Assembly (NCBI GenBank): GCA_030762895.1
Contig: CM061070.1
Coordinates: forward strand, 51,039,007-51,103,006
Direction of reading: 5' to 3'
DNA: 64,000 nucleotides
Source of the DNA: Sophora flavescens
Taxonomy: Eukaryota; Streptophyta; Magnoliopsida; Fabales; Fabaceae
Positions 25,925 through 35,476 of this stretch are shown piece after piece. The first letter of the stretch is position 1. Every line of letters starts with the position of its first letter. The position numbers were made by a program, and so were the translations under genes. The notes beneath the pieces were generated by a model that saw only the letters and a program-made list of their open reading frames with translations, was not told the origin of the DNA and ran no database searches.

Positions 25925-26230
25925 TTTTTATTTTGGCTTAGTTTTATTTTTGATATCTGTACTTTTGATCCTAGTAGAGAAGATTTACCGTATTTTCACA
26001 ATATTTATATTGTTAAGGAACTTGAATATGATAGAGATGAGATGATTGACAAGCTTGTTGTTGTCTCGGGAAAGTAAATTTTGGAGAAAGATTGATATAT
26101 GATGAGATTGTGGATGTTGTGTTAAATGAAAATGGTGATTTCTTCTTTGTAGATGATTATGGTGATATAGGGAAAATTTTCCTTTGGAAGACTTTGTCCT
26201 ATCGATTTTGTTATAAAAAATTAAGAAAAA
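25925..26230 (+). pseudogene. Helitron-type helicase fragment, copy 3
   Basis: Encodes, across small breaks, NIYIVKELEYDRDEM, LIYDEIVDVVLNENGDFFFV and DDYGDIGKIFLWKTLSYRF. The IGKIFLWKTLS part is closer to the canonical GTGKTFLWKTLS Walker A than copy 1, but the first glycine-rich residues are changed and stops are present. It is the best preserved of the three copies. Confidence 0.65.
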
Positions 26231-26688
26231 GACATGCAAAAGCATCATAATAAGAGAAATGATCCCAACTAGGTTGGTACCAAGACTCATAACAATAATT
26301 TGCAGCACGCCAAAATAGAATTAAATTGTACATGCTATTAGTTTAAAGATTTTATTGTTTGACAATTATATAGTGATCTATTATTAAAAAATATTCATTC
26401 TATAAATAATTCTATACTATCATTACAAAATTAATGTACGCATCATGTTGCCTTTATATTTTTTTTATAATAATATAAATTTATTTATTCTTTATAAAAT
26501 TATTAATATTATCAATATTATAAAATTTGAAAGAAATTTACTTAATGGGATTTATACTGCCAAACTCATTAGGTTCGACATATTGTGTCAAAAAATTAAA
26601 AGTAATCAACTAATAGGAATAACAATGTAATGCTCAGTCACCATATCATTTATCAAAATGTGTCGTTTGTCCCTTACTTTTGCCGAAC
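26231..26688. other. AT-rich non-coding region
   Basis: Nothing recognisable; strongly biased to A and T with TTATTAATATTATC-type low complexity around 26460-26530. Confidence 0.4.
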
Positions 26689-26990
26689 TATAGCTAATTC
26701 TTAAGTCTGTTTAATTATTATCAGCATAATGACACATTAAAATATATGGCAGGAAATCAATACTTGCATAACAATTTTATAATCCAATGAAGAGGCCATT
26801 ATCAAAAGAACCTTTCGAGATTCTTGTTGGCTTACTTGTTGCTGCAATTATAGTTAATTCTTAAGCATGTATAATTATTATCAGCATCACAACATATTAA
26901 AATATATGACAGGAAATCAACACTTGCATAACAATTTTATGAACCAATGAAGAGACCTTCTCAAAAGAACCATTTGGGTTTCTTGTGGAC
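26689..26990. repeat. Two-unit tandem repeat, period 160
   Basis: Unit 1 starts TATAGCTAATTCTTAAG at 26689 and unit 2 starts TATAGTTAATTCTTAAG at 26849. Both contain ATTATTATCAGCAT and AGGAAATCAA-ACTTGCATA, and are clearly related with scattered substitutions. No coding content is seen. Confidence 0.8.
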
Positions 26991-27439
26991 TCGTATTTAG
27001 CAATCATTGCTTCAAGAACAACATTTATTCCATGAGCCAGGTTATAGATTGCGATAGGAAAAAATTATCAAAATAAAACAACAATTATCAAGGGAAACAC
27101 ATGCCATCATGATAATAAAAAGTTACTATTCACAGTGGGGAAAAATTAAGTAATAAATTATGCAAATCAGAGATAAATCAGTGCACCAACGAGTTATGAA
27201 TCTGATAGCTAGGGACATCAATCACTCTAATCTTGATCCTATACCTATATATGAAAAAACGACTTAGATTGAGTGTGGTATTTCATCATTTTTTTAGAAA
27301 CTACATTGTTCCACAACACCTAAAAAACTTGGTTGTTTATCCTCTTAGCAAATTATATAAATTCAGATAACCAGTTACCACTAATAGGAGCAAGTCAACA
27401 TCACAAAGAACAAAACATGTAATGATAGGGCAAGTAGCT
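26991..27439. other. Non-coding, unassigned
   Basis: No conserved frame. It adjoins the broken RT end of the minus-strand gypsy fragment and may be decayed flank of that element. Confidence 0.3.
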
Positions 27440-28450
27440 TTTCATTATTATGTAAAAAGGAACTACCATCCTTCTTCTCTACAAACAAAATCGGCGCTCC
27501 CTACAGCGAAACACTTGATCTATTGAACTCCTTCTTGAGAATATCATCAAGCTGTTTCTTTATATCTGCCAACTCTGTTGGGGACATTCGATATAGTGCT
27601 ATTGATATAAGTATGGTCCCTAGTATGATATTGATGGTAAACTCTATATCTCTGTTGGGTGGCAATCCTGAAACATCACCCGGGAAAACTTCCGGGAACT
27701 GGCATACAACAGACAGCACATTCGGCTTTGGAAACTCCATGGCTTCCAGAGAATTCATCACTACATAGTCTCTCGATCGTCCTTCTCCCGAACTATTGTC
27801 ACTGGCATGCAATAATCCAGATTGCTCCAAAAAGCGAAGGGTTTTCTCTGAGAGGTCCAACACAACATGACTAGCCGAAAGCCAATCCATGCCTAAGATA
27901 ACATCAATCTGTTGCATAGGAAAGCAGATAAGGTATACTAGAAATTATCTATTTTCTAAGACAAAATGGCAGTTTCGACAAACAAATAAGGTTGTTAAGG
28001 AATCACCCGTAGGGGAAGAAACCGTCTAATCATAGGGTAGGGATGAAACAGGAAATTTAAGATGATTCATGCACTCTAAAGATATAAAAGAATGTGTAGC
28101 CCCCGAATCAAACAAAACAGATAAGAGCTCCCAAACATTAGGCTCTTACCTTGTATCAGAGCAGGATCTCGAAAAGACTCGGACCCTCTCATAGCTAACA
28201 CTCTTCCACTAACTTGAGGTCTGCCTCCTTGTTGATTTCCTATTTAAGCTCTTCCTCCTCCTCCTTGGGCTCTTTTGACTTGCTGCGGAGTTGAGTTTCC
28301 AACTACATTATTCTGAGGACAAGATCTTGCCATATGTCTTGTTTGTCCACATTGGTAGCAGACAACATTCTGCAACAAAGGGTAGTTTCCGAACATTTGT
28401 GGGCCTCCACACTTGAAGCAAGTCAGAGCCCCTTGATATTCAAGAGAGAA
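27440..28450 (-). pseudogene. Ty3/gypsy gag zinc knuckle, protease and RT start
   Basis: Read on the minus strand: a degenerate knuckle CFKCGGPQMFGNYP (His and last Cys lost) at about 28425-28385, an intact CX2CX4HX4C knuckle CYQCGQTRHMARSC at about 28365-28325, then stops and frame breaks to about 27920. The frame 27917-27501 carries IDVILGMDWLSASHVVLDLS (protease C-terminus), the linker FPEVFPGDVSGLPPNRDIEF and PTELADIKKQLDDILKK. After TAG it continues GAPILFVEKKDGS, the first RT block, and stops at about 27440. Chromovirus-like by the GMDWL and GLPP-R-EF motifs. Confidence 0.82.
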
Positions 28451-29199
28451 AACACATTTCAGAATAATAAGGATTTGGTGCTTGTGTTTTTCTCTAAGAG
28501 TCCTTAAAATAGAACCTCTGAAGATTAGGTCAAACCTTCTTCAAAACTCATTTTTATGACGCAGTAATCAATTATTTAAAATGTCTAATTGATTGTTTTA
28601 ACTCAAATTGAAAGGCCCTTCTTGAGATAGTCACATCATAATCGATTACACTAATCGATTATATGTTCTATTTAAAATCTTGCGAACTGAAAATGTATAT
28701 AATCGATTATCATAATCGATTAGCAACTCTCTGTCTTGTAATTCAAAAGATCATAATCGATTCTAAAATATTTATAATCGATTATTCAAGTTCAAATTCA
28801 AAAAATCAACAACTAAAAAATAATTAATACTCATTAAAACTCTTTACAGCCATTTAAGTTAATTAAAAACATGTTCTGCTATAGATAATCGATTAGGGTA
28901 ATCAATTACAACATTTCAAAATCAACTGATTCAAATTCTTAACAACTTTAAACATTGATTACTCATAAAAGCACATTAAGAGCTATTTATTCTAAAGATA
29001 ATCGATTGGTATAATTGATTTTGACTTGTTTCAAAATTTGAATTTGAAAACTTGATGGCTGAAAATAGTTACTTATTTAATTTAAGATAAAACCCATTTA
29101 AGTTTAATTTTGAAAACTCATTTATGTGTTAGTGTGATCAATTTAATCTGAGAGCAATATGAACCACTCATATAAGTTCTAAAACAAACAATACAATAA
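28451..29199. repeat. Region with clustered AATCGATT palindromes
   Basis: Between about 28630 and 29030 the octamer AATCGATT or a one-base variant occurs repeatedly, often paired about 10-20 bases apart (for example at about 28640, 28655, 28700, 28715, 28755, 28776, 28887 and 29001). No gene is present. Such clusters are familiar from some legume LTR regions, so it could be LTR or leader sequence of the adjacent gypsy fragment; this is inference. Confidence 0.5.
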
Positions 29200-29775
29200 A
29201 GAAAATCCTTTAACACGTCTTGTATTGATCGTTTGGCCTTCTGCCGCCTTTTGCAATTTAGTCCTTCCGACTTCTCTTTTTTCCATTCATCAAAACTAAA
29301 GTACATGTCAAGGCATATATCCACACCCTCCAGTACAGTAGCTGATGCACCCGGAGTCTCCCACCCTTCACCGCCGCAAACCACTCCCCTCGTCGTAACC
29401 TGTCTTCCACCCATCGGATCATCTTCTCTGTGACATGTGTGGTGCGCCGCCCTCAGATCTGCCACCATCCACGCATCTTCCTCTCAGATCTACCAAAGAA
29501 GAAGAAGCATTATCTGATCTGCAACCATGCCGGTTTGTTCTGGTCCGTTGCTTGGTTCTTCCTGCTGCTAGTTGTTCCTTTGCGCCAGATCTAGTTCGGC
29601 GCTTGGTTCTTACTGCTTGGTAGTTGCAGATCCACTGAGATCTGCTCTTGTATTTGGTATTCAAGTTGATGGTAGAAACGAGCGGGAATGGGCTAGGTAT
29701 TATCCTCCTTGGTTTTCCTCGGATTGGGCTTTTTCAGCCGGAAATCGACTAAACCTGCCCGTTGCCTAGCCCTAC
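29200..29775 (+). other. GC-richer leader-like stretch of unknown origin
   Basis: A local rise in G+C and several AGATCT-type hexamers (about 29454, 29486, 29587, 29638). Short open frames occur on both strands but none resembles a known protein. It precedes L1 RT sequence, so it may be a LINE 5' UTR or a captured fragment. I cannot decide. Confidence 0.3.
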
Positions 29776-30104
29776 ACCTTGGTAAATAGGACGTTTGCGG
29801 AGATAGGAAATGTTAGTATTTTGTATCATGAAATTCATAGGGTGTTGATTGAGGTATTTGAGTTGTTGTGGTTACCTATTATTTGTGATGATAGATGTGG
29901 AACGAGGACCAATTACCTTATTGTCAATGAATCCATAGGAGAAGTCAAATGTGCAAGTGGTATTGTTTACCCCTACCAGACAATCAATAAGTGTGATATG
30001 AGGGCTACAATATCGGTGAGAGTTTTATGGACGCACCTAGAAAGTTGGGGTGTGCACGTGGTGCCCTATCTCTAGACCATTGATTTCATATTGAAATCTA
30101 ATCC
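29776..30104 (+). other. Unassigned stretch before L1 RT
   Basis: An open frame of 98 codons (29779-30075) shows no motif I recognise. Its position suggests a rearranged upstream part of the LINE, but the endonuclease and first RT motifs are not recognisable here. Confidence 0.25.
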
Positions 30105-31850
30105 ATGGTGAAAAGTTTTGTTACCTATAAAGCGGTTGAGGAGGGGCTGTTCAAGGGATTGATGTTTGGAGAGGAGGATATAGTGATTTCCCATCTACAA
30201 TATGCGGACGACTCTCTGATAGTTGGTGAAGCCTTTGAACAAAATGTGTGGGTCATGAAATCCATTCTTAGGTGCTTCGAGTTAGTGTCGGGCCTAAAGA
30301 TAAATTTCCGAAAGAGCAACATTATAGGCATCAATGTGGAGGAACACTTCCTACAAGTGGTTGCCCTGTTTTTGAATTGCAAAATTAGTGAGGTTTCGTT
30401 CATATACTTAGGCATCCCGATTGGAAGAAACCCAAGACATGCAAGGACTTGGCAGGCCTATGGTTGATAGGCTAAAAACAAGACTGTCGAGCTGAAAAAG
30501 GAGGAAATTATCTCTTGGAGGAAGGATTAGGCTTATAAATTCGGTACTCTCTAACCTTCCAATCTATTCCTTATCTTTCACGAAAGCTCCAAAAAGGGTG
30601 GTCAAGGCGATAACATCTATCCAAAAAAAATTCTTATGGGGAGGCAATTGCGAAAGGAAAAGAATAGCTTGGGTCAAATGGAGTGAGGCGTGCAAGCCAA
30701 AAACAAGCGGAGGGCTAGGGATAAAAGACATTTGGTTATTCAATTTATCTTTGTTGGGCAAGTGGCTATGGAGAATAGCTAGAGGGGAACACTCTTCGTG
30801 GTTTGAGGTGCTGGATTTTAGATACGGCCTAAGGAATTCGAGCTTCCTTGATTTATTGACCAATCGGCCAGCAGCTACCTCATCATTTTGGTGGAGAGAT
30901 ATTTGCAGCATTGATAGGCAAGTGCAGGTTCCTTCTGGATGGTTTACTGAAGCAATTTTTAAACAGGTGGGTGATGGAAGCAATGTGAGTTTTGGGAATG
31001 TGCCTTGGGCGGATACTGTGTGTCTTAAATTGAAATTCCCAAGGCTCTATTCTATGTCAACATCCAAGGAGGCAAAGGTGTCTGAAATGGGGGTTTGGGA
31101 GGATAACTCTTGGTGTTGGAACCTACATTGGAGAAGAAGATTGTTTGCTTGGGAAGAAATCTTGTTACAACAACTGAAGTGGATTCTCTCAAGTGTGATT
31201 TTGAAGAGAGATGTACTGGATACTTGGCGGTTTAGGCTAAACAAGGATGGAATTTATTCTTGAAAATCTGCTTATTATGGAAATTCTAAAAAGTTAATGC
31301 TTCTGGAGGATCCAAACAGACCTACAGTGGATGCTTTTTGGAACAAATTTTGGATTCATATAATCCCCTCGAAGATACTTGCATTCGGATGGCAGGCTTT
31401 ATTGGACAGAGCTCCTACAAGAGTGAACCTGTGGAAGAGGAAAATCATCATAGATGAGGAAGGGAAAAAATGCGCTTTATGTGATTAAGGGATGGAGACA
31501 ATTAACCATCTGTTACTTTGCAGTAGCAAGTCTGCAATTCTATGGAAGTCAGTTTACAGTTGGGCAGGTTTTGAGGTAGTCTTGCTAGCAGTTGGAAAAG
31601 CTCATTACCTATCCCATAGGGGCATGGTCAGAGGGAAAGGTATGAAAAAATTATGGATGGTAACTTGGTTTCCACAATTTGGACAATTTGGCTTGCAAGA
31701 AATGGTGTCATCTTCAACCAAGAGAATTTGGATGTGCTTCACTTGCTGGAACTTGTTAAATTTAGAGCTTGGACATGGTTCCAATTTAGAGGCAAAGGAA
31801 GCAATTATTGTTACTTTGATTGGTGCATTTCACCTATAATTTGCATGTTG
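30105..31850 (+). pseudogene. L1 reverse transcriptase C-terminal half and zf-RVT
   Basis: AVEEGLFKGLMFGEEDIVIS leads into the catalytic LQYADDSLIV at about 30192-30220. FELVSGLKINFRKSNIIGIN and FIYLGIPIGRNPR follow, typical of plant L1 RT. A break at about 30465-30510 (TGA/TAG) precedes SLGGRIRLINSVLSNLPIYS and KKFLWGGNCERKRIAWVKW (about 30620-30680), GGLGIKDIWLFNLSLLGKW (about 30710-30770) and SFWWRDI. TGA at 31261-31263 interrupts. The zf-RVT block is at about 31330-31580 (FWNKFWIHIIPSKILAFGWQ, then KCALCD, TAA, METINHLLLC). Stops and frameshifts make it a pseudogene, but the YADD is intact. Confidence 0.88.
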
Positions 31851-32124
31851 TCTTGCGTGTAATAACTTGGGCCTGTGGATATGCTGGATTGCTTTGTTTT
31901 TTCTGTATTGTTTTCGCTGCTGTCAGGTGGTAACTCTTATGTTGTCCTGATTTATTGTGGAAAGGAAAATAGCTCAACTTGGTTGGATTGCAGACTGCTG
32001 TCTCGGTTTGCACCTTTTGGCTCAGTTTTATCCCATCTGTTGTACTTTGCAGGTTTGGTAATTGATGGCTAAAAACTTTGCACTTGGGTTCATCCATGGA
32101 GCTTGTCTGCTCTTGACATGCTGC

Positions 32125-32129
32125 TTAGG
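32125..32129 (+). repeat. Target site duplication TTAGG, left
   Basis: TTAGG directly before the LTR start TGATAGCGG; identical to 43906-43910. Confidence 0.8.
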
Positions 32130-33060
32130 TGATAGCGGTCAGGGGGGCAAGTCAACTTTGCAACAAGAATGATATGAGCCCAATAAAGAGCATGGATCAA
32201 GAAGCAATTCAAGGATTTGGTGGGCCCATGACAAGAGCTAGAATCAAGAAGGCCCAACAAGCTCTAATTCAAATGGTGGTTCTTATAGTGGAAGCAAGCC
32301 CAAGTGCAAGTCATGAAGACATGGAGCCCAATGATGAACCAGTTGACTTGTTTTGATTGTATCTTGAGCTAAGGATCTCCGATTGATGCGTTCTTTGGTG
32401 CGTTGGAAAGCTAAGGAAATTATCTAAAAATCATATCTCAAGCCTCTTGACCTGATTCTTTTTCTATCATGGTAAAAAACGGGATGTAAGTTTAATACGA
32501 ATATTTACACGAGTTTATTAGTCTTTTATGTATTTTGTTAATTATGTGGGGTTACACTTTTAGTGTGAGAAGTAAGTGTGGCTGCTACATAATGGAAGGG
32601 AGAGAGAATAATAGCTCACCATTAGTGGCTGGGTTAATTTGAGAGTTAAGTGAATCATTAGTTGTTAAGTTAGGTGAATCATTAGTTGGGGGTTATGGAA
32701 TATTGAGAGAGCAAGACAAGCCAAAAGAGGGCAGCCATGTTTCCTATATGTATCATGCCCATAACACATGAATGAATAACTTGGAAGTTGATTTTGGATT
32801 AAATCCTTTTTTGTGAGAATTTTGTTCTCCTTGGTTTTTTGTTGAGCCAACCTTTGTTCTTATCAAGAATCCAAGATTCTTGTGGCGAACTTCATAGGCT
32901 TATCAAACTCTCTAGTTTGTGGCGCCATCATCGTCTCTTTCTCATCCATCTTGTTTCTTTCTTCACTTTAATTTGGTTACAAAATTGATTACACAAATTA
33001 CTTGTTAAAATTCAACAATAAGATCATTTCCAAAGGCAACCTATCCTTTGGTTGTCATCA
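32130..33060 (+). repeat. 5' LTR of gypsy-derived element
   Basis: Starts TGATAGCGGTCAGGGGGG and ends TTTGGTTGTCATCA. Shares its whole length with 42071-43062 and, inverted, with 43069-43905. It contains the end of a reading frame with GGPMTRARIKKAQQALIQMV, a block normally found at the C-terminus of Ty3/gypsy pol polyproteins, so in the parent element the pol frame probably ran into the LTR. The part near the 3' end repeats CAAGAATCCAAGATTCTTG, a perfect 19-base palindrome. Confidence 0.85.
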
Positions 33061-33062
33061 AG

Positions 33063-33076
33063 TGACATCAAAGCTC
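33063..33076 (+). other. Primer-binding-site-like sequence
   Basis: TGACATCAAAGCTC lies three bases after the LTR end and resembles the tRNA-Met PBS TGGTATCAGAGC with several changes. Confidence 0.5.
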
Positions 33077-33700
33077 AGGTTTAGTTGAATTTTTGGTTTT
33101 TGTTTTTCCATTGTCTTCTTTGTTCTTCACCTTCTACCTTTCTTCTTTTATACCCAAAAAAAAAACAAAAACAAAAAAATTACACTTTGATTTTGTTGAA
33201 GGGAATTTTTTCGTTTTTATTGTGTTTATGCCCCAAAACTTCAAGTTTGCAATTAGTATTACTCTTCTCATCAAAGTTCAAAAAAACAAAATTTGCACAA
33301 TTATCAAAAAAAAAAAAATATAGTGAAGTAGGGCATGAAATAGTGAGAAAAAGAGAAGATAAAAAGTTCTATTTGGGCAATTTGTGTTCTTGAAAACATT
33401 TCCCTTCTTTCTTGTTTCCATTATTTTCCAAGCTTTTCCTTTCTAGCCTTTCCTTTTTGTTTTCTTGTTTTGATAAGTTATGTGAATTTTGTTACTTGAT
33501 TTTTGGATTTTTGTGTGGATTGTTTTTTGACTCCTCCAATACCTAAAAGAGAATAATTGAGTGGGAAAAGGCAAGAGTGAAAATTACATCTTGTGTGGAA
33601 AAAGCCAATTTGAGTGAAATACATTTGTGTGCACAAGTGAGGGAGTGTAGTGAGGAATTTTATAATATCTTGTTATCTTCTGATCTTGTGTGTTCAAGTG
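33077..33700 (+). other. Untranslated leader of gypsy-derived element
   Basis: T-rich and A-rich low-complexity DNA (poly(A) runs at about 33160-33178 and 33306-33319), no gene. A long leader before gag is usual for this class. Confidence 0.5.
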
Positions 33701-34435
33701 ATGGCAGCCCATGATGATAGTCAACCTCTATCTCCAAGGTTAGCAACTCTTCATGCTAGGATGGCTACTCAAATACAAAACCTCACACAGTAAATGGAGC
33801 AAATGAATACAAATTTCACTCAACAACTTGCCACCCCCAAAATAGAGAAGGGATCAAGATCCAAGTTCCTACTTTTCATGGGAAGAATGATCCCGAAGCC
33901 TATTTGAAATGGGAGATGATGATAGAGCAAGTGTTCAATTGTAACAATTACAATAACAGAAAGAAAGTGAAGGTAGCAACTCTTCAATTTAAGGACTATG
34001 CGCTAGTTTGGTGGGATAAATTGAAAAAGGATAGAAGAAGATATGAGGAGGAGCCTATTGAGACTTGTACCGAAATGAGAAAAATGATGAGGAAAAGATT
34101 TGTTCCATACCACTTCAAATCAAAGAAGGAGTGTAACACTTCAACTTCTAAGGAGGCCGTGGCTAGTGCTCATGGAAAGAAACCTATGGAAGCCTCTCCT
34201 AATTTGGGAGAAAGTGAAAAAAAGAGTGAAAAGAAGAGTGAAAAGAATGAGGTAAAAGTTGAGAGTAAATTTGAAGAGAAAGAAAAGAAAGATGAGAGTA
34301 AGGAAAATAATGAGAGAAAAGAAAAAGATGAGAACAAAACAAAAGGAGAGGTGGAAAAAGAAAATGTTTGTTTTGATGCTTTTCCTAACTCTTTGTCTAG
34401 TTGTGTTGATTTTTTTTTTGAATGAAATCGAAGAT
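33701..34435 (+). pseudogene. gag: Ty3/gypsy gag, broken, with K/E-rich tail
   Basis: ATG at 33701 (MAAHDDSQPLSPRL). TAA at 33791-33793 and a frameshift before 33850 interrupt it. The retrotransposon-gag domain follows: GKNDPEAYLKWEMMIEQVF, LQFKDYALVWWDKLKKDRRR and MRKMMRKRFVPYHF (about 33880-34125). The usual zinc knuckle is absent. Instead, after residue about 80 of this frame, the sequence is a highly charged run of Lys and Glu (34190-34370), predicted to be disordered or helical. A frameshift in the T-run at 34410-34419 separates it from the frame that crosses the copia insertion site and continues at 39760. The K/E tail recurs in both arms of the inverted repeat. Confidence 0.82.
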
Positions 34436-34459
34436 GTTCCTCCAATGGAAGCTTGCAAG

Positions 34460-34464
34460 ACTAC
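34460..34464 (+). repeat. Target site duplication ACTAC, left
   Basis: ACTAC directly before the copia 5' LTR; identical to 39755-39759. Confidence 0.95.
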
Positions 34465-35166
34465 TGTGGCAGTTGGCTCATCAATCAGTTAATCAGTTAG
34501 GCTATGCATAGAGTTTTCTCAACTATGTGATATCTGAAAAAGTAGTTAAGTCCGTTAGGTAGTTAGATCTATTTTTCTGTTATGTAACTACCTGGAGAGA
34601 GACTTGTTTTGTACAGATATATAAGTCATTGTTGAGAGAAACTTGAGAGAGAGAGATTCGAAGTGTAATATACACGGAAAACCATAGAGAGAGGGAGTGA
34701 TTCATTGAGATCAAGAAAGGAGTACAAGTGAGGATTGAGAGAGTTTAGTTTCAACCCTGAAAGTCTTGTAACCAGTTTCTTTTGATCTAGTGGATAGAAA
34801 GTCTTGCCTCAGTGTGGATGTAGGAGCAACTTGCTCTGAACCACGATAACATACTGTTCTTCATCCTTTTTTTTCGTATACTTCTGCATAATCCCGTTTC
34901 TTGCATTCTGCATTCTGCACAATATCGTTTTTACCATTTCTGTCAAGAAAAGCATTTCCGTCAAGAAGCTTTTCCGTCGGAAGAAGCATTTCTGTCAAAG
35001 CAGCAATTGTGTGTCCTTGGCATAACAGCTGGTTGCGATTTCTGTCAGAAGGCGATTTCTGTCAAGAAACGTTTTCCGTCAAGACGCATTTCTATCAAGA
35101 AGCGATTTCTGTCGGCAGAAGCAATTTCTGTCGACACAACAACAATTCTGCGTTCTTGTCGTAACA
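34465..35166 (+). repeat. 5' LTR of copia element
   Basis: Starts TGTGGCAGTTGGCTCATC and ends TTCTTGTCGTAACA. A TATA box (TATATAAG) is at 34618-34625. Its last 230 bases consist of a degenerate motif array (TTTCYGTCAAGAAG). Confidence 0.95.
34618..34625 (+). promoter_or_regulatory. TATA box of copia LTR
   Basis: TATATAAG in GTACAGATATATAAGTC, identical in the 3' LTR at 39199-39206. Confidence 0.55.
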
Positions 35167-35168
35167 AC

Positions 35169-35181
35169 TGGTATCTAGAGC
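35169..35181 (+). other. Primer binding site of copia element
   Basis: TGGTATCTAGAGC, two bases after the LTR end, matching the initiator tRNA-Met PBS TGGTATCAGAGC with one extra or changed base. Confidence 0.8.
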
Positions 35182-35207
35182 TTCGTTGAATCGGGGCTGC
35201 TTCCGTG

Positions 35208-35476
35208 ATGGGCACTGCAAAGTTCGATTTGGAGAAGTTCAATGGGGAGAATGACTTTAGCCCGTGGAGGATCAAGATGAAGGCTCTCCTTGTTCACCAA
35301 GGACTCGAGGAAGCCTTGGGAGGAATCAACAGACTTCCTGAAACACTTTCAGAGAAAGAAAAGAAAGACTTGATCAACAAGGCTCATAGCTTGATCATTC
35401 TTTCTTTGGGAGATGAAGTTCTTCGCGAGATAGCAGATGAGTCCACTGCTGCAGGTGTTTGGCTCAAGCTGTGATG
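35208..35476 (+). pseudogene. gag: Copia gag N-terminus
   Basis: The first ATG at 35208 gives MGTAKFDLEKFNGENDFSPW and then WRIKMKALLVHQG, the normal start of copia gag. About 88 codons on, the frame reaches TGA at 35472-35474. The sequence jumps here from GVWLKL directly to a segment from the end of the UBN2 domain (LLCSLPPSYENLVDTM) in another frame. A stretch of capsid sequence of about 90 residues by family comparison has been deleted at about 35462-35475, together with a frameshift. This by itself would prevent normal capsid formation. Confidence 0.85.

Noticed and set aside
29431..29640. Open frame on the plus strand with many Arg, Leu and Pro, and its antisense partner
   Set aside because: GC-rich leader-like DNA produces open frames on both strands; no family resemblance and no codon pattern that separates one strand.
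34141..34458. Minus-strand frames rich in F, S and L across the gag tail
   Set aside because: They are the antisense of the K/E-rich gag region, caused by purine-strand bias.
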